Notes under the pieces: generated by a model | Told to the model about the DNA's origin: nothing | The model's database searches: none | Seen by the model: the letters and a program-made list of their open reading frames with translations, nothing else | Part shown: positions 1 through 11,934 of the stretch, in pieces | Layout: each line of letters begins with the position of its first letter | How positions within the stretch are numbered: position 1 is the stretch's first letter | Source: Diabrotica undecimpunctata | Taxonomy: Eukaryota > Arthropoda > Insecta > Coleoptera > Chrysomelidae | Length of the DNA stretch: 64,000 nt | Reading direction: 5' to 3' | NCBI RefSeq assembly: GCF_040954645.1 | Contig: NC_092811.1 | Location: 83,213,063-83,277,062 of the forward strand | Made by a program: the position numbers and the translations under genes

Positions 1-639
1 CAAAATGTACCAATGTTGCCAATCTGGTAAATGCATAGAAAAAAAATATTTTTTGTTAAATCGGAAAACAATAGAACAATATGTATAGTACCATCTACTA
101 AAGGAAAATACTCTACTACAACATAACAATGTTGTTACAATTTTCAAATAAAAATCTATGTTTTATTTAAAATGTACTTTTATACCCCGAGGGAAAAAAT
201 GTAGCGAATTGGGTACCTTTGTACCCAAACGGCAACGCTGCTAATTAAAAGAACTACACCAAACCAGAGCGGCATTCCTCTCTTGTTCGGTGAAATCGTG
301 GGCAGAAAATAAATAAATCATGTTGAATTTCGCTAGATAATGTGATGTCTAATATGTCAGACAGAGCAATGCCGTGAGGCTTGCCTCGGCGGCTATAATT
401 TTTAAAGAGAGAATGAGATGCGCAGATGATATATTAGAAGCTGGCGCGGAAAATGGAGCCGTTGTTTATTTAATATTTTGTGGTTTAAGCTTGTCCCTTG
501 TCCGGCCCGTAGATTATGAAGAAATATACAAAGATAAGACATCAGGGGTGTACATATTTTAATTTTTTATCATAATGAAAATAAAGTTATTTAGAAAATT
601 CCAAAAAGTTAAATTGTAGTTAAAGAACGTAAATAGTCG
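1..639. other. AT-rich stretch without a recognisable gene
   Basis: I see no recognisable coding sequence. A 62-codon plus-strand frame at 374-562 matches nothing I know. The segment near 380-395 (GTGAGGCTTGCCTCGGCGG) resembles the GC-rich palindromic ends of insect hAT elements and could be internal to the element whose end is noted at 640-692. Confidence 0.4.
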
Positions 640-692
640 ATTGATACTGGTGAGGCACTGCCTCACCTGCCTCATAGGACCAGCCGCCCCTG
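640..692. mobile_element. possible hAT terminal inverted repeat
   Basis: Read on the minus strand, this GC-rich block begins CAGGGGCGGCTGG and continues into a palindromic GGTGAGGCAGTGCCTCACC. Ends starting CAGGGGCGGC are typical of hAT elements related to ZMYM-type transposases. The other end was not found, so this is only a candidate terminus. Confidence 0.3.
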
Positions 693-779
693 GTACAGAC
701 AGATTAAATTGAGAAACAGAAAAAGAAAAATTAGAATAATTTAGTGTGCCATTAAAAGCATTATATACATATACTCCTC

Positions 780-1197
780 AGACTTCTCATCAACAAGCTT
801 ATGATATTGTTAATGAAGAGCATCATCAAAATTTTCAAGACAGCATCTTTCAAAACCAGCTGACTTAATAGAATTAAATTTTTCCACAAATAAAAGAGAA
901 CTATCATATATTCAGATTCATCATCCTCCATTAAAGTTACTGGTAGTTACAGGTTCCTCTAAATCTTTGTTGTTTCCGCAGTATTTTAATGTATAAAGAA
1001 GGACTTTTGTGCAGAAATCCCCATTTTTTCAGAATTTAATCAGGAAGGTAAGATTAAGTTCCATCTTTTTGATTTTTATAGAAGTTTCGATGGTCTTTTA
1101 GGACTAGATAACATAAAATATCTTAATGCTAGGTTAGATTTCGTAAATTCCCAATTAACTGCTCCATATTCTAGTATACCTATAGTCGAAATTCAAT
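780..1197 (+). pseudogene. Ty3/Gypsy protease-region remnant
   Basis: A decayed stretch of a Gypsy polyprotein. Around 930-990 there is VTGSSKSLL, matching the aspartic protease active site DTGS/T with the catalytic Asp changed to Val. After a frameshift, 1065-1190 reads FHLFDFYRSFDGLLGLDN followed by a hydrophobic strand pattern, as in the flap and C-terminal helix of Gypsy proteases. The reading frame stops at 1198, exactly where the next TA-flanked element begins. Family identity is from motif resemblance only. The preceding 780-915 could be the end of gag. Confidence 0.5.
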
Positions 1198-1199
1198 AG

Positions 1200-2439
1200 G
1201 ATTGTCAGGTTATCGCTTATAAATGATAGATCCTCGAGGGGTCCGAGATGAGAGACGCGTGTAATTCAATGGTGGCGTGTATATTTTTAAAATAAGGAAA
1301 ATAATAGGAAACTTGCACATAAAAATATTTTTGCGTCAACGGTAAAATTGTTAATTTATGTTAAATATATTTTGTTAAAATGTTATGTAAAAATATTGTA
1401 TTCAAAATATTACGTCTTAACAATTAATTGTGTAAGCCAGATATACACACAATACTTTCATTCATTTATATTATTTTTAATTTAAGAAATATGTACATGT
1501 TTATTTTACAACATCTCAAATGCTAAATTATACTTACTTAGGCCGTCCTTTTGTACCTTACAGTGTCGAGGTGCTAAATTATATTAGGTATATTTTAAAT
1601 GCAAAACTTTCTCCCTTATAATAATGAAATGTCACGAATATACTTCTGGTTCGTAATAATTTGTAATAAACAAAACCTATTATTTATAAATATCTTAAAT
1701 TCATAACAAACAAGAAAGAAAATAACTTAAAAATATAAACGAAACTTTTAGTAGTAAACGTAAGAATAACTAATAACTATTGTATCGCCTTGCATTTCCC
1801 CAATAGAATATCTTCCACTGCTTTTTATAAAATTTTCCACCGTTAAGACATCAAACTGTAGATGAATTGTCAGATTAACCTTTTAAAAAACCCTCGTTAG
1901 TCATAATATGCGTTTTAAACTAAACGTAGCATTCAAATTGATCAATTTCCAAGAACACAAATATAATACCTGGAAATTTCCAATTAAATACGATTAAAAT
2001 GGAAATAATAGAATTCCCGAAACAACCTTGTTTTTTCTTTTGAACTTTTATTTACAATCAATTTCTACATGAGAGTTTTAAGTAAATGTGAATAAATTTG
2101 TAAATAGGTAATAGTTTCGAAATAACTTAGTCGCTTTGTGATCGACTTTGAGATCGGTAGAATGTACAATTTTTTTTTTTTTTTTTAAATAAAATCCATA
2201 TTAACATATAAATACCAACTTCTTTACAGAAAATAATAATTCTAGACCCAGCAACCTAATCTATACTACAATTGTGAAAAACAAACTTGCCATAATAATA
2301 ATAATATAGTTATTAGGTACATACCTACTTAGAAAATTATAACCAGGTAGGACGAAGGATCTCACAGGTAGTCTCCGAATGTAGCAACAAAAAATCTCTA
2401 GAACTGTACCTATTAGTTATTATTTTAAAGAAATATTTT
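1200..2439. other. AT-rich non-coding part of the IS630-like element
   Basis: No coding potential is recognised here. It contains a T14-15 run near 2169-2186 and lies downstream of the transposase stop codon on the minus strand. Confidence 0.4.
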
Positions 2440-3717
2440 TATTCTGAATCACTTCCTGTTGTTAATTCACTATCACTACTGTCTTCTCCTGGAGTAATGA
2501 TAATGGGCTCTATAAGAACATCAACACGCGTGTCTACGTCCCACATTTTATCTTGTTCTTTCTGTGTATGTTTAATGCATGACTGCCAGTTGGAAGCGGT
2601 TATATTTTGTATGGCTTGGTCTAATAATAATTTGACATCTTTTAATTTAAAGGTTGTATTCTTTTGCGCTACCTCATTTTTTATTTGTGCCTATATTAGC
2701 TTTATGTGATTCAATTCACAATGATACGGTGGAGTTCTTAATACGGTGATGCCATGCTCGCGTGCCATTTCGTCTACTGCAAATCTGATGTATCAACTCT
2801 TATGTTCGCGCACTATATCAAGTAATTGAACCTTTATCATGGATTCATCAAAATCTATATTTTTACTTCTTAACCAATCTATTATATCTGCCTTTCGAGA
2901 TGCAGAAGTCGGTATTTTTTCCATAAGACGGCTGTGATAAGGTGCATTATCCATTATAATTACCGAACCAGGATCTACAAAAGTCAGTATAGACGAAAAC
3001 CACTTGTCAAACACATCCGAATTCATATCCTCATGATAATCGCCCGTTTTGATTGAGGTAAACACATTTAAACCATCTTGTAAAAAACCTGAATCACTTC
3101 CAATCTGCGTTATAATGAGACGTCTTCCTTTGCCCGAGGGTGCTTTTAAGCCGGTTGAAAGTCCCTCAATGAAAGCCTGTCGCGCACTTTTAATAATTCA
3201 AGTCTTGCCATACTTTGGATTTCGTATGACCACGTTTCGTCCGTATAATAAATTTTTTTACCAAGTCGTCTAAAATCACGAATTTTTTGCAAATATTTTC
3301 TCCGCCATATCACTAATTCGTCTCTATCGATCAACAAACTTTTCCGATTTCTCTTCACATACCGAAAGTCCATTTCATGTAAAGTTCTTTGTAATACTCT
3401 CATGGATATTTTATTTAAAGTATCATCTGCGTCTGCATTAACTTCTCGTTGAATAGCCTTTAAGGTGGGCAGTTCGTTCCTAAAATAAAATCCATGAACT
3501 TTTCCTCGGATTATACTTTTCGTACTATCGTCCTTTTTTGCACGTCCTTTATGGATTGGATATGTTTGTTACCTTGAATTATTCGGAAAACCGTACGAGT
3601 CGATACTTTCGTTAAATCTCCAGACAATGCCGCGACGTCCTCTATAAGCATATCTGGATATCTTCTACGCAATCCCTCATAAACCGATTTTATCATTTGC
3701 TTTTCTCTCACAGACAA
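2440..3717 (-). pseudogene. IS630/Tc1-mariner-type DDE transposase (broken)
   Basis: Would cut and join transposon ends in the nucleus. Reading from 3717 down: an N-terminal helix-turn-helix region (SVREKQMIKSVYEGLRRRYP, ending near 3511); then a segment with the first catalytic Asp in YYTDETW (about 3250); then the second Asp in IIMDNAPYHS (about 2940); then the third acidic residue in HCELNHIKLI near 2720. The Trp codon that usually follows is a stop. The acidic C-terminus ends at the TAA at 2440-2442. Several frameshifts separate the pieces, so the gene is dead. It sits inside the TA-flanked interval 1199-5391. Confidence 0.8.
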
Positions 3718-4129
3718 CCACCTTTTTTATTTTGTTTATTAACAGATGTACTGCACGTTGGTTTTGATGACATGATGTTACCCGATGGTACCCTCATGAA
3801 ATATTACGACCCACCTGATTTTAATGGTTATTTGCATGATATAAGGATACAAGATATGATATTGCCACGCACTAAACTCGTACATCTCGCGCATGACGTC
3901 ACCTTGTGCTAAATTTTCAAAATGTATCCATGCTTGCGGATGAAATGAACTATTGAAATTCTTATATAATTTAGTAGATGTTTTATTTACTACGTGAATT
4001 TAAGCTTAAGTATTTAAACTAGTATATTGTAGAAAATAACACTTTTCCCATGAGAGTGAAGTTTGATGGAGCTAGCCATGGCCGAATGCCACCAATTGCA
4101 AACCGTGGAATGTGATTTTCATACACAAC

Positions 4130-4134
4130 ATATA

Positions 4135-4195
<61 letters not shown>
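4130..4195. repeat. (TA)n microsatellite
   Basis: About 33 TA units, nearly uninterrupted. Confidence 0.95.
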
Positions 4196-4199
<4 letters not shown>

Positions 4200-4359
4200 C
4201 GTTAGGTAAACTGACGTTTTATTTTGAGGTATAAGTCATTAATAGGGCAGGATAAGTAAAACTCATTGTTCTTTTATTTAGCTTTCTCAAAATTTATTCG
4301 CTTCTTCATCAGGATATGCTAAAATATGTTTATAATTATTTTATCTCCTTCTACCTTTA

Positions 4360-4361
<2 letters not shown>

Positions 4362-4418
<57 letters not shown>
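4362..4418. repeat. (TA)n microsatellite
   Basis: About 28 TA units, second tract within the same inverted-repeat element. Confidence 0.95.
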
Positions 4419-4422
<4 letters not shown>

Positions 4423-5393
4423 GTAGATATCGGCGTAGCTCGCAACAATGGAAAATATATAATAAAATATGTGCAAGGGACGGAAGGTAACCCTATATCT
4501 GATTATTGGTCAATATATAATGGTCAAGTATAATAAATCATCCACAAGTCTTTTTTGTTGTCTTTTATGTTGCCGGTTCGTTATATCAAAATTCGCCTTC
4601 TCGTTCTGTTTATTTTAGATAAATTCATTGACGAAACAGCGTCTTTTTTAAAAGAACGATGTTTTGCTGGTGTATACCCCAGCAATTCATGTTTTAAATT
4701 ACGTTTTTAATCACTTTCAATAAAGTGCTTAGAGCAAACACGAGCAAATTTAACATTAAAACTATCCTGGCGTTTACACAAATGTTTCCAAACAGCTTGC
4801 ATTTCCTTATCTTTTGAAAAGCTATAAAATGCTGTACCGGGTACAAAACTCTTGCACATATTGTCAACGGCACAACCATACACTGCACACCTAATATTGC
4901 GAAAAATGTAAAGCCTTTAACACTCTCAAAATTTTATTTTACTATATATTGGCTATGAACCGTAAATGTACATAAATATCAAAACACAATATGCCGAAAT
5001 TTAGCACAAGCTGACGTCACATAAGCCACGCCTACATGCGCGGTATCTTATCTGTTTGTATTTGTATTTGTATCATGGGTTATTTGTGGGTGAGTTTTCA
5101 CAATGTTGCCGTATTGCATTAAGAATATTACTTTCGAAAAGAAATAACGGTGTCCGCCTGCCTCTCTATTGGCATTCAGGGTATACCTCAATGGCACGGA
5201 TAAGCTGCAAGCGGTACTAAATAATAAATTTCGCAACAAGGCGAGTGTACCTTCTCTAGTTCGGACTTCCAACAGATGTAAACGTCAAAAATGATAATTG
5301 AGAAGTGGATTTGTGTGCTAATAAAGAAATAAATATATAGCCGCTTACCACCGAGTGTTAACGAACTACAAAATGTCTGCCCTGACAATCCTA

Positions 5394-6034
5394 TTAAATT
5401 TATATTATAAATGGAGTTATCTTTTTTGCAGATTAAGCAATCGATTTGCCCAATGGGTCGATAACGACCCATGTATGTATGTCTACTATGTATTAATGAC
5501 GTCATAATTTTTTAAATACTTTTTCCACATAATTTGAATCATTCAAACGCAACATATATCAAAATAAACTATATGTAAAAGAAAAATAGTTTAGGGCATA
5601 AATGGGTTAAAGTATCTACTGTAAGTAAAATTTAAACAAAAAACCATCAAGAGACATATTTTAATACAGTTTTGTTTTCTATTGCACAATCCTTGCAATA
5701 AGACGTCTTGGTAGCATCAATTTGACAATTTTTAACACAATGTCACTTTTCGTAATTTCTTCGCTAATACCGCAATTAATTTTTCATTAAGATTTACCTT
5801 ACGTAAACATTATATGGTACAATATAATAAACATCAAACAATCAAGAATAAGATCTGTGTATTTTAGAACACGTTTACAAACTTATTAATTCAAAATACT
5901 GAAACAAGTAGTTATAAATATATGTACTTCCAAAAATCTCTTATTTCCAACTTTTGGTGATGAGTTGTAATACTACATGAAATAAAAAATTTACACATTT
6001 TATGTAACATATTAAAATATGCAATATACTGGTT
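5394..6034. other. LETMD1 3' flank, no other feature seen
   Basis: AT-rich sequence immediately downstream of the LETMD1 stop codon (minus strand). It should hold the 3' untranslated region, but no convincing AATAAA signal was pinned down. No other gene is seen. Confidence 0.4.
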
Positions 6035-6210
6035 TTAATCGTATTTTTCCTTATAGATAAGCATCCAGTTTGAAGGTGCATTGTAGCTTAGTAATACGGG
6101 TGCATGAAGCAGTAGAGAGTATGAATCTTTATCAACTTGGGATGACAATTGAATCCAATCAGTTAGCCATTTTATCATTTCTTCATTTTTCATATTAGTT
6201 GGATTTAAAC
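6035..6210 (-). CDS. LETMD1: LETMD1 exon 3 (C-terminus)
   Basis: Last coding exon of a LETM1-domain-containing protein 1 homologue, an inner mitochondrial membrane protein family. The acceptor is TTGCTTTTAG at 6211-6220 on the minus strand. The exon begins at phase 1, so the split Gly codon joins exon 2 to read [17 protein letters not shown]. It continues with the WLTDW and [12 protein letters not shown] pattern that matches the end of vertebrate LETMD1 and stops at 6035-6037. The exon lies about 17 kb from exon 2. The exact phase match and conserved residues across the junction make the assignment firm. Confidence 0.85.
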
Positions 6211-6689
6211 CTAAAAGCAATACTACATTAAATTATTAAACCGATATAATGGAATAGGTATCGAAGAATCCGACAAAATTCTTGAAATAATGACAAACTT
6301 TTGCCTAACGTACTTGTTTTAATCTGCGAAATACTAGCCATTTGTAGGTCTATGGATCTCATGAAATTTAACTGTATATGGGATATTTATGTTTTCATTT
6401 ATAGGTTGAATTTCGAATTCATATAGTCTCATATTATGTCACAATAGATAGATATACAGACAATTAAAAAATTCAGCATTAACAAAAGCCACTAATCATA
6501 AAAATATTTATTTTGAATGATTAGATCAACACGTTATTTTATTTTTATTCATATAATTTATTGATAAAGCAAATTGTATATCATTTATTTCTTACATCAA
6601 TAAACCTTTACCTTGCAAATTCAGCAATTATATTCTAGACAATTGGGAAAATATACAACTTCTTTTTTATTTTTCTCTCTCTTTACGGA

Positions 6690-7325
6690 TTCATCAGAGT
6701 TAAAAACTAGGAAAATCTACACACTTTATAACCAACAAGCGACAATTGGAACCGATATAGTTAAAATTACAACAAATATAAAGAAAGATCCGAAAATTAG
6801 AAAGACGAAAGATTACGTACAGGAGAGATTAGAACTTCTGGACAAAGGAACAACGAAGAGATGGAAAATGTTCGTTGCAAACAGAGTATAGGAAATAAAA
6901 CCATGATAGTACCCGAGAAATGGTACAAAGTTGACACAAAAGACAACCCAGCGGATATTATATTCCGTGGGATAGATGCACCCGATCTAGTAAAATTTGA
7001 TTTTTGGTGGAATGGACCTACATAGTTAACAAACAAACAGACATTTACTCCAATAACTATAGACACTCTTGAAACTAACGAAGAAGAGATCAAAACAAAA
7101 ATATCAGTAAACACATCAACAAAGGAAGAAGACATATGTGAAAGATTTTCGAACTTAGAACGGGTGAAAAGAGTACTGTCGTACTGTAAAGATTTACAAA
7201 GAACTGCAGGAAAAAGAACGACAGATCTAAGGAGTTAACCGTCCAAGAATTAGAGGAAACATTGCTCAGAGTAATAAAATACACGCAACTCATTCACTTT
7301 AGGCAAGATATACATACACTCAGGA
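6690..7325 (+). pseudogene. BEL/Pao pol fragment (RNase H-integrase linker)
   Basis: Frames on the plus strand spell the stretch between RNase H and integrase of a BEL/Pao retrotransposon: MFVANRV near 6873, then after a frameshift WYKVDTKDNPADI and FDFWWNGP (6930-7020). These match the conserved 'tkdNPADi.sRG' and 'WWnGP' blocks of that superfamily. A basic, acidic-rich stretch follows to about 7325, where homology stops because other sequence intervenes. The integrase resumes near 9255. Several stops make it non-functional. Confidence 0.65.
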
Positions 7326-7329
7326 ATGA

Positions 7330-9060
7330 AAGATAAGTAGATATGTAGCATAAATAATTTCCTTATAACTATCGAATATTTAATGTACAGAAATTATTTA
7401 ATACGCCCCTGGCTATGTATAAAAATTCCTTGAAGTTTTTGTTTATACAAGTGTTTTGCGACACACCTAAGAAAAATTTTAACTGCGTAGTTAAATAATT
7501 GTCATATTTACGTTTTAATTTTTACAATCTTCAAAGCCCAGCACTCTTAAGGTCCATAATCCCGTAAAAAGCGTCATTTGAGAAAATTCCGATTGGTCAG
7601 CAGCGAGAACTGGTGAGAGAGGTTATGAAGGTCGACTAAACCGAGAGGAAGAAAGACAGTTAAGTTTGGGTAAGATTCGGAAGAAATAGCTTGCGGGTGT
7701 AGTCTTCAAATCTGGCAAATTTTTTAATTTTAACGGTGAATTTGTACTCAAAATGTGATCTGGCAGTTTTTGTTGAGTTAATCGTCGATTGTTTTTGCTG
7801 TGTTTTATCTGAGAGATTTGTAAGACGGCGTTTCCAATCATTTGAGAGGTCCACAAGATTGCAGTTTGTTGAAAAGAAATGGCCATTTCCACGGTCCAAT
7901 TGCCCATTTTTATGTTCCATGATTTATGTGGGTGGGACACAGTTGTGTGTTTGTTTGCAGTGTTTCAATTCCGATCCCAAAAACTTTCTTAAAGGAAATA
8001 CATCAGCCAGAGTGATATAAGGTACTTTTTGTTAAAATTTTTGTAAGTAAAAATAGACATGTTTCATTAATTAATAAAAAAATTTGCTTTCATGACAAAC
8101 TAAAAAATTGTAAATAAATGAAATTTATTTCCGATCGGAGAGATAAGTTTTATGGATTAGCTAAATGTCATATTAGTTAAGTGCAATTAATTTAAAAATT
8201 TAATTAACATTACAAAAAGGGTTGGTATTTCATTTCGAAATATGACAGTCAGTATTATCCCTTTTTTTGACAATTGGTACATAACCATAAACTTGAATTG
8301 TTTTGTTTTAAGGATAACCTCAATGTAAGCTCCGTTGAAAAATCTAGATATTTTCATTTTAATAATAATTTAAATTCCTGTAAGTATTCCCAACGTCTGG
8401 AGCTTGTTGTAAATGGTTACAAATAGCGCCATTGTAAGTTTTGTTTATAAATTTTGCTAATATTATTTGTATTAACTGTTAATGTGAAGTCATAATAAAT
8501 GTATAATTTTCCCTCTAAACCAAGAGTTGTAGAATTGTTTCCTTTAAAAAGATTTTCACCCTTTAATATTTTTTATAGGAAAGAATAGCCTTTCTTTCTA
8601 TCCAGCAAGAGGATTCTTTTAAACGGCGTCCAAATTCAATTAGTTTAGGAATTGTGTTTTGTTGTCCAGAAAATCTATGTAAGTATTTTTTTGATTTCTT
8701 TCTTTGTAGTTACCCCATCCAGTCCCTCTTTTATTCACTTACTTACGACCCAGCTCTCCAACCAAACCAAGAGTGGCCGTTCTCAAACGTTTCGGTTTGT
8801 TTGCTTACCCTATCTCCAGCCCAGTAATTGCTGTCCCTACTTTCAACTCCCTATAAGTGACACCCAATGAAGTAGGCAAAATAAACCGTTACAGATAGAG
8901 GTAGCAAATTTAGGAAGCAAATTTAGCAGTAGGAAGGTTAAGGCATACAGAACTACTCCAAACTACACTACTACTCTATAATACTACCAAATAAAAGTAT
9001 ATAGACCAAACTAATAATTAAGGAGAGTCATACAATAAACTTGATAATATGAAATACCAC
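7330..9060. other. unassigned sequence between BEL/Pao pieces
   Basis: I recognise no protein here. Overlapping short frames at 7623-8020 on both strands do not resemble known families. The block separates two parts of one BEL/Pao element, so it is probably inserted DNA whose ends I could not define. Confidence 0.35.
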
Positions 9061-9064
9061 AGTT

Positions 9065-9252
9065 AATCCTACAAGGGAAGATCGAAGGTAGGAGAGGAGC
9101 CGGCCGCAAACAATTATCCTGGTTAAGAAATATTAAAGAATGGACAGGAATACACAATACAGAGCTGTGTCACGCCGCCAAGAACAGAATTCTAGTAATG
9201 AGATAGTCGCCTACGCACTTTGGTGTATGGCATGTTAAGAAGAAGAATACAA
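9065..9252 (+). pseudogene. LINE (RTE-like) 3' end
   Basis: Encodes the very C-terminal zone of a LINE reverse transcriptase (EGRRGAGRKQLSWLRNIKEW), then a short 3' region ending in a TAAGAAGAAGAA tail as in RTE-type LINEs. It is 5' truncated, which is normal for LINE insertions, and lies between the two halves of the BEL/Pao element. Confidence 0.55.
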
Positions 9253-9254
9253 TA

Positions 9255-9595
9255 AACTTACATAGTAGACTACAAAAGACATTACACTACGTAAGAAGGA
9301 AATACTGGATAATTAAAGGTAGAAGAACCGTAAAAGCAAGAATTAACAACTGCGTAAAATGTAAACGTTACAAAGGACAAGCAGCACAGCAATTTATGTG
9401 AGATTTACCCAAACAGAGTTTGCCCGACACATCCATTCACAAAAATAGGGGTAGATTACGCGGGACCAATACGAATAAGTAATACAAAAGGCAGAAGACA
9501 CAAAAGTTACAAGGGATATATTGCGATATTCGTGTATCTGTCTACAAAGGCCGTACACCTTGAGGTCATAAGTGATATAACCACAGGTACATTTC
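9255..9595 (+). pseudogene. BEL/Pao integrase fragment
   Basis: Plus-strand frames give the integrase zinc-binding region (LHYVRRKYWIIKGRRTVK, then INNCVKCKRYKG) and the start of the catalytic core (IGVDYAGP and, in the frame at 9526, FVYLSTKAVHLEVISD). The core breaks off at about 9595, where it is fused in frame to envelope-like sequence. This implies an internal deletion of the rest of integrase. One frameshift lies near 9400. Confidence 0.7.
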
Positions 9596-10072
9596 GAATA
9601 AATTGCGATGACATACTAGATAAATTGAATGAAGAAAAAGGAAGAGCAAAACTGATAAGTGAATCACTGTCAATCGAAATAAAACAAAGGAAAAAGAGAG
9701 GAGTATTAGGAACTGTACTAACATCTCTTTTTGAAGTGAACAATGAAGCATATAGCGATATAGAGGCACTCGACAAGAATCAAACGCAACTAATAAAAGG
9801 AGCACACCATCAGACAAAGATTATGTTAGAAACAATAGCATCGATTAACTATACGGAACTGAGGATAAACAGATTTCAAGATGAACTCATTAAAGGGATG
9901 CAAGAAATATCTAAAGGGCTTAACGCCTCAACGGAGAAATCAAAGACATTAGAAAAAGAATACATTACACTTAGAATACAAACGATCACTCAACAAGTAA
10001 TGGAATTCATACAGAAATACATACAAATATACGAAAGGATATTGAATTTACAATACAACCATTTTACAGATA
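9596..10072 (+). pseudogene. envelope-like (fusion glycoprotein) remnant of an endogenous retroelement
   Basis: Part of the open frame 9532-10245. After the integrase stub comes a basic cleavage-like cluster (KQRKKRG) followed by a hydrophobic segment and then a long helical, Gln/Glu/Asn-rich region. This layout recalls the F-like envelope proteins of insect errantiviruses and some BEL elements. There is no signal peptide, receptor-binding part or membrane anchor. The remnant is cut at 10072 by the Tigger element. It is an old broken copy; family placement is by resemblance only. Confidence 0.5.
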
Positions 10073-10260
10073 CAGTACAACGTCGGTATAACGAATCTGA
10101 AAGCTCCGAAAAAAAAATTCGTTATATCGGGAATTTTTCAATAACGGGGTTCGTTATATCGAGGTTAAATGCGACCAATATTCGTTATGAAGAGGTTCTT
10201 AGAGCTGAATTCAAACCTCTATATAACGAATTTCTCATCACTTAACCTCAGTTTAACAAA
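10073..10260. mobile_element. Tigger/pogo element left end with subterminal repeats
   Basis: A TA (10071-10072) is followed by CAGTACAACG, the CAGT start typical of Tigger ends. The next 170 bp repeat TTCGTTATATCG-like motifs in both orientations (about 10110-10230), plausible transposase-binding sites. The motifs run inside the open frame shared with the envelope remnant, so its last 57 codons are transposon end, not gene. Confidence 0.6.
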
Positions 10261-10429
10261 TAATGATTTACAAAATAACTGTAGACCTGTGTCTTAACTT
10301 AAAAAGTACGCTACCAAAAACCGGGGAAAAATCCTAAATATTTTTGAGAATAACGTAATTTATTTGACAAAGTTAAATTCGTGTTGGAAATGTAATAAAT
10401 AAAAATAAGCAAATAAAAAACTACTTTTA

Positions 10430-11905
10430 CTACGTCCATCTATGTCCATCGTTATTGAGTACCCTGATTACCGCTGAAAAGTCAGTAATTTTTGATTGTT
10501 TACCTTGTTGTGTTAGGTTATCCATTTCACAATCCAGCACAGTGATAGATTTAACAACACCATCATTTAAAGCATTTTTTTTTGAAAATAACACTTTCAA
10601 CACATTGAGGGCATCTCTTGCGTCCTTTGATATAAAATCTGGTTGACTAACGAGTTCTTCATTTACGTCGTCTTCTGCTTCTACTGTTTCTTGCTCCCCT
10701 GCCACGGAAGATATGATTTCAGGATCAGTGAGCTCTCCACAGATTGCAACATCATCATCCAAGTTGACAAACTCTTAAAAATCCAAGTCCATGTTTAAAG
10801 CCTCCCTCACTCTCATCCAACATCCTTCAATTGTTTCTGGTTGTTGAACTTCTGGATTGTCCTAATCTTGGTTTTGGTCACGATCATTCACTTGAAACAG
10901 TTGACAATAGTTTTATCGTTAACATTGTTCCATGCCTTTGTAAACATCCACATAGTATCTAACACACTAATTTTGGTTGGAGATTGGCATTCCAAGTCGT
11001 TCAAGAATTGAAGGGCAACCTCCCTTCTGTACTTGGTTTTGAAATTTTGTATTATTCCTTGATCAAGCGGTTGGAGTTTAGACGTTGTGTTGAAGACAGG
11101 AACTGAACTTTCATGTTTGTTAGCAACAGAATATCTTCATGTGCAGTGCAATTGTCGATAAATAAAAGAATGTGTTTCTTCTTCTTTTTCATCGCGTTGT
11201 TGGTTTGTTTCAGCCAGTCATCAAGACCTCTCCGATCATCCACGCTTTTTTATTACCTGTATAGTCTGTTGGTAAGGTTGATACGTTTTTGAAACAACTG
11301 GGTTTTTTTGATTTTCCTATGACGAGAGGTTTCAGTTTATCTGTACCGGACGAGTTAGTGACGAGTAAGACTGTCAAACGATCTTTGCTGTTTTTGCCCC
11401 CTTTGCAAGGGTTTCCTTTCAACACTAACGTTTTGTCCGGTAGGCACTTAAAAAAAGCCCTGTCTCATCAGCATTGTAGATATCATCTGCATTGTATCCA
11501 CGGGTCAAGTCTGGCAATTTAGCTTTCCAATCTTCGCAAGTTACATCATCCACGGCAGCACTTTCACCACAAACTTTTTTGAAACTAATTTCGTGTCTCT
11601 TTTTGAACCGATCCAACTAGCCATTACTGACTCGAAAGACTGCATGCCCTAATTGTTCTGCAAACTGTTGAGCCTTTTCTTGGAATATGGGACCTCCAAC
11701 GGGTACATTTTTTTCACGGCACTGTTTAAACAGCTTCATCGACATCCTGTAGCTCACCTTTCTTAGACTTTTTGCAAATTTTGGACAGTCCACCGTCAAC
11801 TCCGTACTTTTCTTTATTTTTTATTTTTGTGGCTAATGTGGAGGGAGTGATGTCAAAGTTCTTGGCAATCTCAAATGTTTTTGCGACATAGCAAATACGA
11901 ACACA
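10430..11905 (-). pseudogene. Tigger-like (pogo superfamily) transposase (broken)
   Basis: Minus strand, N-terminus near 11905. In order: Psq-type helix-turn-helix (FEIAKNFDITPSTLATKIKN); CENP-B-like DNA-binding region (NVPVGGPIFQEKAQQFAEQL, then WLDRFKKRHEISF); first Asp in IYNADETGLF (about 11470); a TDKLKPLVIGKSKKP block; second Asp in LLFIDNCTAHEDI (about 11140); a degraded 'LqPlDqg' region (about 11060); and an acidic C-terminal tail ending at 10430. Several stops and frameshifts are present. A CAGTACA-like mirror ending before TA at about 11934 might be the right end, but the match is weak. Confidence 0.75.
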
Positions 11906-11934
11906 AAATAAAAAAAACTTTACACTTCGATGTA

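Larger units (their letters stand above)
3894..5019. mobile_element. inverted-repeat element (MITE-like) carrying two (TA)n tracts
   Basis: The left end TGACGTCACCTTGTGCTAAA is mirrored at the right end (4997-5019) with one mismatch over about 22 bp. No transposase is visible inside, only two (TA)n tracts and non-coding sequence. Target duplication not resolved. Confidence 0.45.
1199..5391 (-). mobile_element. candidate TA-flanked IS630/Tc1-like transposon
   Basis: Starts GGATTGTCAGG after TA (1197-1198) and ends CCTGACAATCC before TA (5392-5393). This gives perfect 11-bp inverted ends plus a TA target duplication, as in Tc1/mariner/IS630 elements. It encloses a minus-strand DDE transposase remnant at 2440-3717. 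At 4.2 kb it is long for the family, but it also holds a smaller inverted-repeat element (3894-5019) and two (TA)n tracts that would account for growth. The inverted repeat is short, so the boundary call is tentative. Confidence 0.4.

Noticed and set aside
3697..3912. 71-codon plus-strand frame upstream of the IS630-like gene
   Set aside because: It overlaps the antisense of the transposase start and the end of a MITE-like repeat. No recognisable domain.
4295..4316. CTGATGA followed by GCGAA on the minus strand, hammerhead-like
   Set aside because: There is no pairable stem II, no GAAA core and no stem I partner.
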